Positions 7,180 through 8,493 of a stretch of DNA of 8,493 bases are shown in pieces. The number at the start of each line of letters is the position of its first letter. The stretch's first letter is position 1. The notes beneath the pieces are model-generated. The model was not told the origin of the DNA. It did not search any database and saw nothing but the letters and a program-made list of their open reading frames with translations. Location of the stretch: NCBI GenBank assembly GCA_021814855.1, contig JAKAHQ010000046.1, positions 1 through 8,493 on the forward strand, in the 5' to 3' direction. The stretch comes from Bacteroidota bacterium. Lineage in GTDB: Bacteria; Bacteroidota; Ignavibacteria; Ignavibacteriales; Melioribacteraceae. The position numbers and the translations under genes are program-made.

Positions 7180-8235
7180 TTAGAACCCTGCATTATTCAT
7201 TTTTAAAACAACATACTTTATAGTTTTTCGGTCGTAGGTATAGGTGATATTTATAGTTTTATCTGAAGCCTGTATGACGGCTGGGTAACTGAACTCGCCT
7301 TCCTTTTTATTTTCGAGCCGGTAAACATCCTTCCAGTTGATTCCGTCTTTTGAAACAGCCACATTGAGAACATTTCTTCCGTTAAACCACTCGTTGCCGT
7401 GAAGTAACGGATTGTAAACTAAAACAAAATTTCCGTTATCTAATGAGACGGCATCGATACCTGAATTTGGATTTGGAAGTGAGGTCGGAGTTAATTTACT
7501 CCAATGCAAACCGTTATCGGATGACCAAGTTTGATAGATCAGATTCTGACGGCTGCGGCAAAGCATCTGTAACTTACCATCAGGATGTCTAATAATTGTT
7601 GGCTGAATAACGCCTACCGAAGTATCAGAAGCAATATTAACTTTTTTCCACGAGGTAAGATTTTCATTTGTGATTTCAAGATGAACAGTCCATCGTCCGT
7701 CTGCGCTTTCAACACTTGACGGACATAATATTTTTCCATTTGAAAGACGTATGGGTTTATCCTTTATGGGACCGAGAAAACCTTTAGGCAGTGTCTGCGG
7801 CTTCGTCCAGTTCTCTCCATTATCATTAGACCGAACATATTCTCCCCACCATTCACGCGGATTAACTCCGACCTTGTAAAATAAAATTAAAGAATTATTT
7901 TTTGTCTTGAATAAAACGGGATTCCAGCACGGCAGCTGCGTGCCTGTTGAATCTTTTCCAACTGCTACTTGAATTGGTTTAGACCATTTATTTTTGTGAA
8001 AGGTTGAAATCCATATTCCTACATCACTAGCGCCTTCATAGGAACCGGCAAACCATGCAGCCATGAATCTTCCCGGCGTCAATTCAACTATTGTGCTTGC
8101 ATGACAACCTCCGAACATACCTTGCGGAAATATCGTTGTATCAATTACGACTTTAACCCGGGAGTTATTCAATGGTTGTGAAAGTACAATTACACTATTC
8201 AAGACTACAAATAATAAAATACGGATGTAATTCAT
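7180..8235 (-). CDS. Secreted BNR/Asp-box beta-propeller protein (sialidase-like glycoside hydrolase fold)
   Basis: Exported protein of 351 residues with a signal peptide (core about 5-18, probable cleavage after VLS at 19). It reads as a six-bladed sialidase-type propeller: HASTIVEL (45-52) followed by AAWFAGSYEG and DVGIW, then Asp-box repeats SNDNGENW (136-143), SSDNGLHW (238-245) and SKDGINW (295-301). Conserved WNPVLF, FSYPAV (315-320) and the late ITYTYDR are typical of the BNR_2-type group often annotated as exo-alpha-sialidase. The FRIP/RIP arginine motif of true sialidases is not seen, so sialic acid as substrate is doubtful. A role in plant or algal glycan breakdown is plausible but unproven. 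The ATG at 8235 has no Shine-Dalgarno. It lies 36 bp downstream of another glycan-related gene on the same strand. Confidence 0.85.
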   Translation of the reverse strand: MNYIRILLFVVLNSVIVLSQPLNNSRVKVVIDTTIFPQGMFGGCHASTIVELTPGRFMAAWFAGSYEGASDVGIWISTFHKNKWSKPIQVAVGKDSTGTQLPCWNPVLFKTKNNSLILFYKVGVNPREWWGEYVRSNDNGENWTKPQTLPKGFLGPIKDKPIRLSNGKILCPSSVESADGRWTVHLEITNENLTSWKKVNIASDTSVGVIQPTIIRHPDGKLQMLCRSRQNLIYQTWSSDNGLHWSKLTPTSLPNPNSGIDAVSLDNGNFVLVYNPLLHGNEWFNGRNVLNVAVSKDGINWKDVYRLENKKEGEFSYPAVIQASDKTINITYTYDRKTIKYVVLKMNNAGF

Positions 8236-8271
8236 TTTTGAAATTCTGTTGATTGAATTTATTTTAATAAT

Positions 8272-8493
8272 CTATTTGATCGTAATCTCATCGCAGAATA
8301 ACCATGCCTTTTCTCCGGCACCTTTGTGCCAAGATGGACATACGCCGATGTTTTTTGCTTTCACACGGATGAATCTTGCGTTAACATTATTAGGCGTAAA
8401 TTCAAATGAATGAATAAAAGCTTTGCTGTCTTTCTCGGAAATTTTATTTTTTAACTCGGTTAATTGGCTAAACTGTTTTCCATCTTCTGATAT
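8272..8493 (-). CDS. C-terminal end of a large protein, probably a glycoside hydrolase with a discoidin-like (F5/8 type C) tail
   Basis: The last 73 codons of a gene that enters from the right edge. The sequence starts ISEDGKQFSQL and includes ARFIRVKAKNIG, CPSWHKGAG, KAWLFCDEITIK and the stop. This pattern (strand, then WHxGAGxKAWLFxDEIxI) is what I recall from the C-terminal carbohydrate-binding region of bacterial GH20-type beta-N-acetylhexosaminidases and related secreted enzymes. The catalytic domain is outside the window, so the enzyme class is inference. It is followed after 36 bp by the sialidase-like gene in the same direction, suggesting an operon for glycan degradation. Confidence 0.7.
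   Translation of the reverse strand: MSEDGKQFSQLTELKNKISEKDSKAFIHSFEFTPNNVNARFIRVKAKNIGVCPSWHKGAGEKAWLFCDEITIK

Overview
No clearly unprecedented system is visible in this window. It holds eight coding regions (two cut by the window edges), one probable decayed gene and several candidate regulatory elements. The DNA is AT-rich. Several genes lack a clear Shine-Dalgarno sequence (perR, the methyltransferase, the sialidase-like gene), while katG, ychN and the thymidylate synthase gene have good ones. Together with two secreted glycoside-hydrolase-type proteins and a third probable one, this suggests a glycan-using bacterium of the Bacteroidota/Chlorobiota/Ignavibacteriota group. That is an inference from style; no marker gene settles it.

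Layout. (1) 1-1361 is a peroxide-defence module on the minus strand: a PerR/Fur-type repressor followed, 177 bp downstream, by the N-terminal third of catalase-peroxidase KatG. PerR probably represses katG and itself, and repeat elements lie upstream of both genes. (2) 1366-1739 has no intact gene. On the plus strand it reads as about 105 codons of broken coding sequence with two frameshifts and one stop. On the minus strand a strong ribosome-binding site leads only into a 13-codon ORF. (3) 1740-2689 is a minus-strand pair: a class I methyltransferase and a YchN-type DsrE-fold protein. (4) 2841-4214 is a secreted GH27 alpha-galactosidase. (5) 4350-6071 is a large-type malic enzyme (malate to pyruvate) with a 7-bp inverted repeat in its leader. 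(6) 6282-7172, the only intact plus-strand gene, is a divergent thymidylate synthase of the ThyA superfamily, preceded by a possible 42-codon ORF. (7) 7180-8493 is a probable minus-strand operon for glycan use: the C-terminal end of a large protein resembling the tail of GH20-type hexosaminidases, then a secreted BNR/Asp-box beta-propeller protein.

The genes form functional islands (oxidative stress, central carbon, nucleotide synthesis, glycan breakdown), not one pathway. The points most worth checking are the PerR without a structural zinc site, the decayed gene at 1366-1700, the unusual ThyA, and the sialidase-like protein that lacks sialidase motifs.
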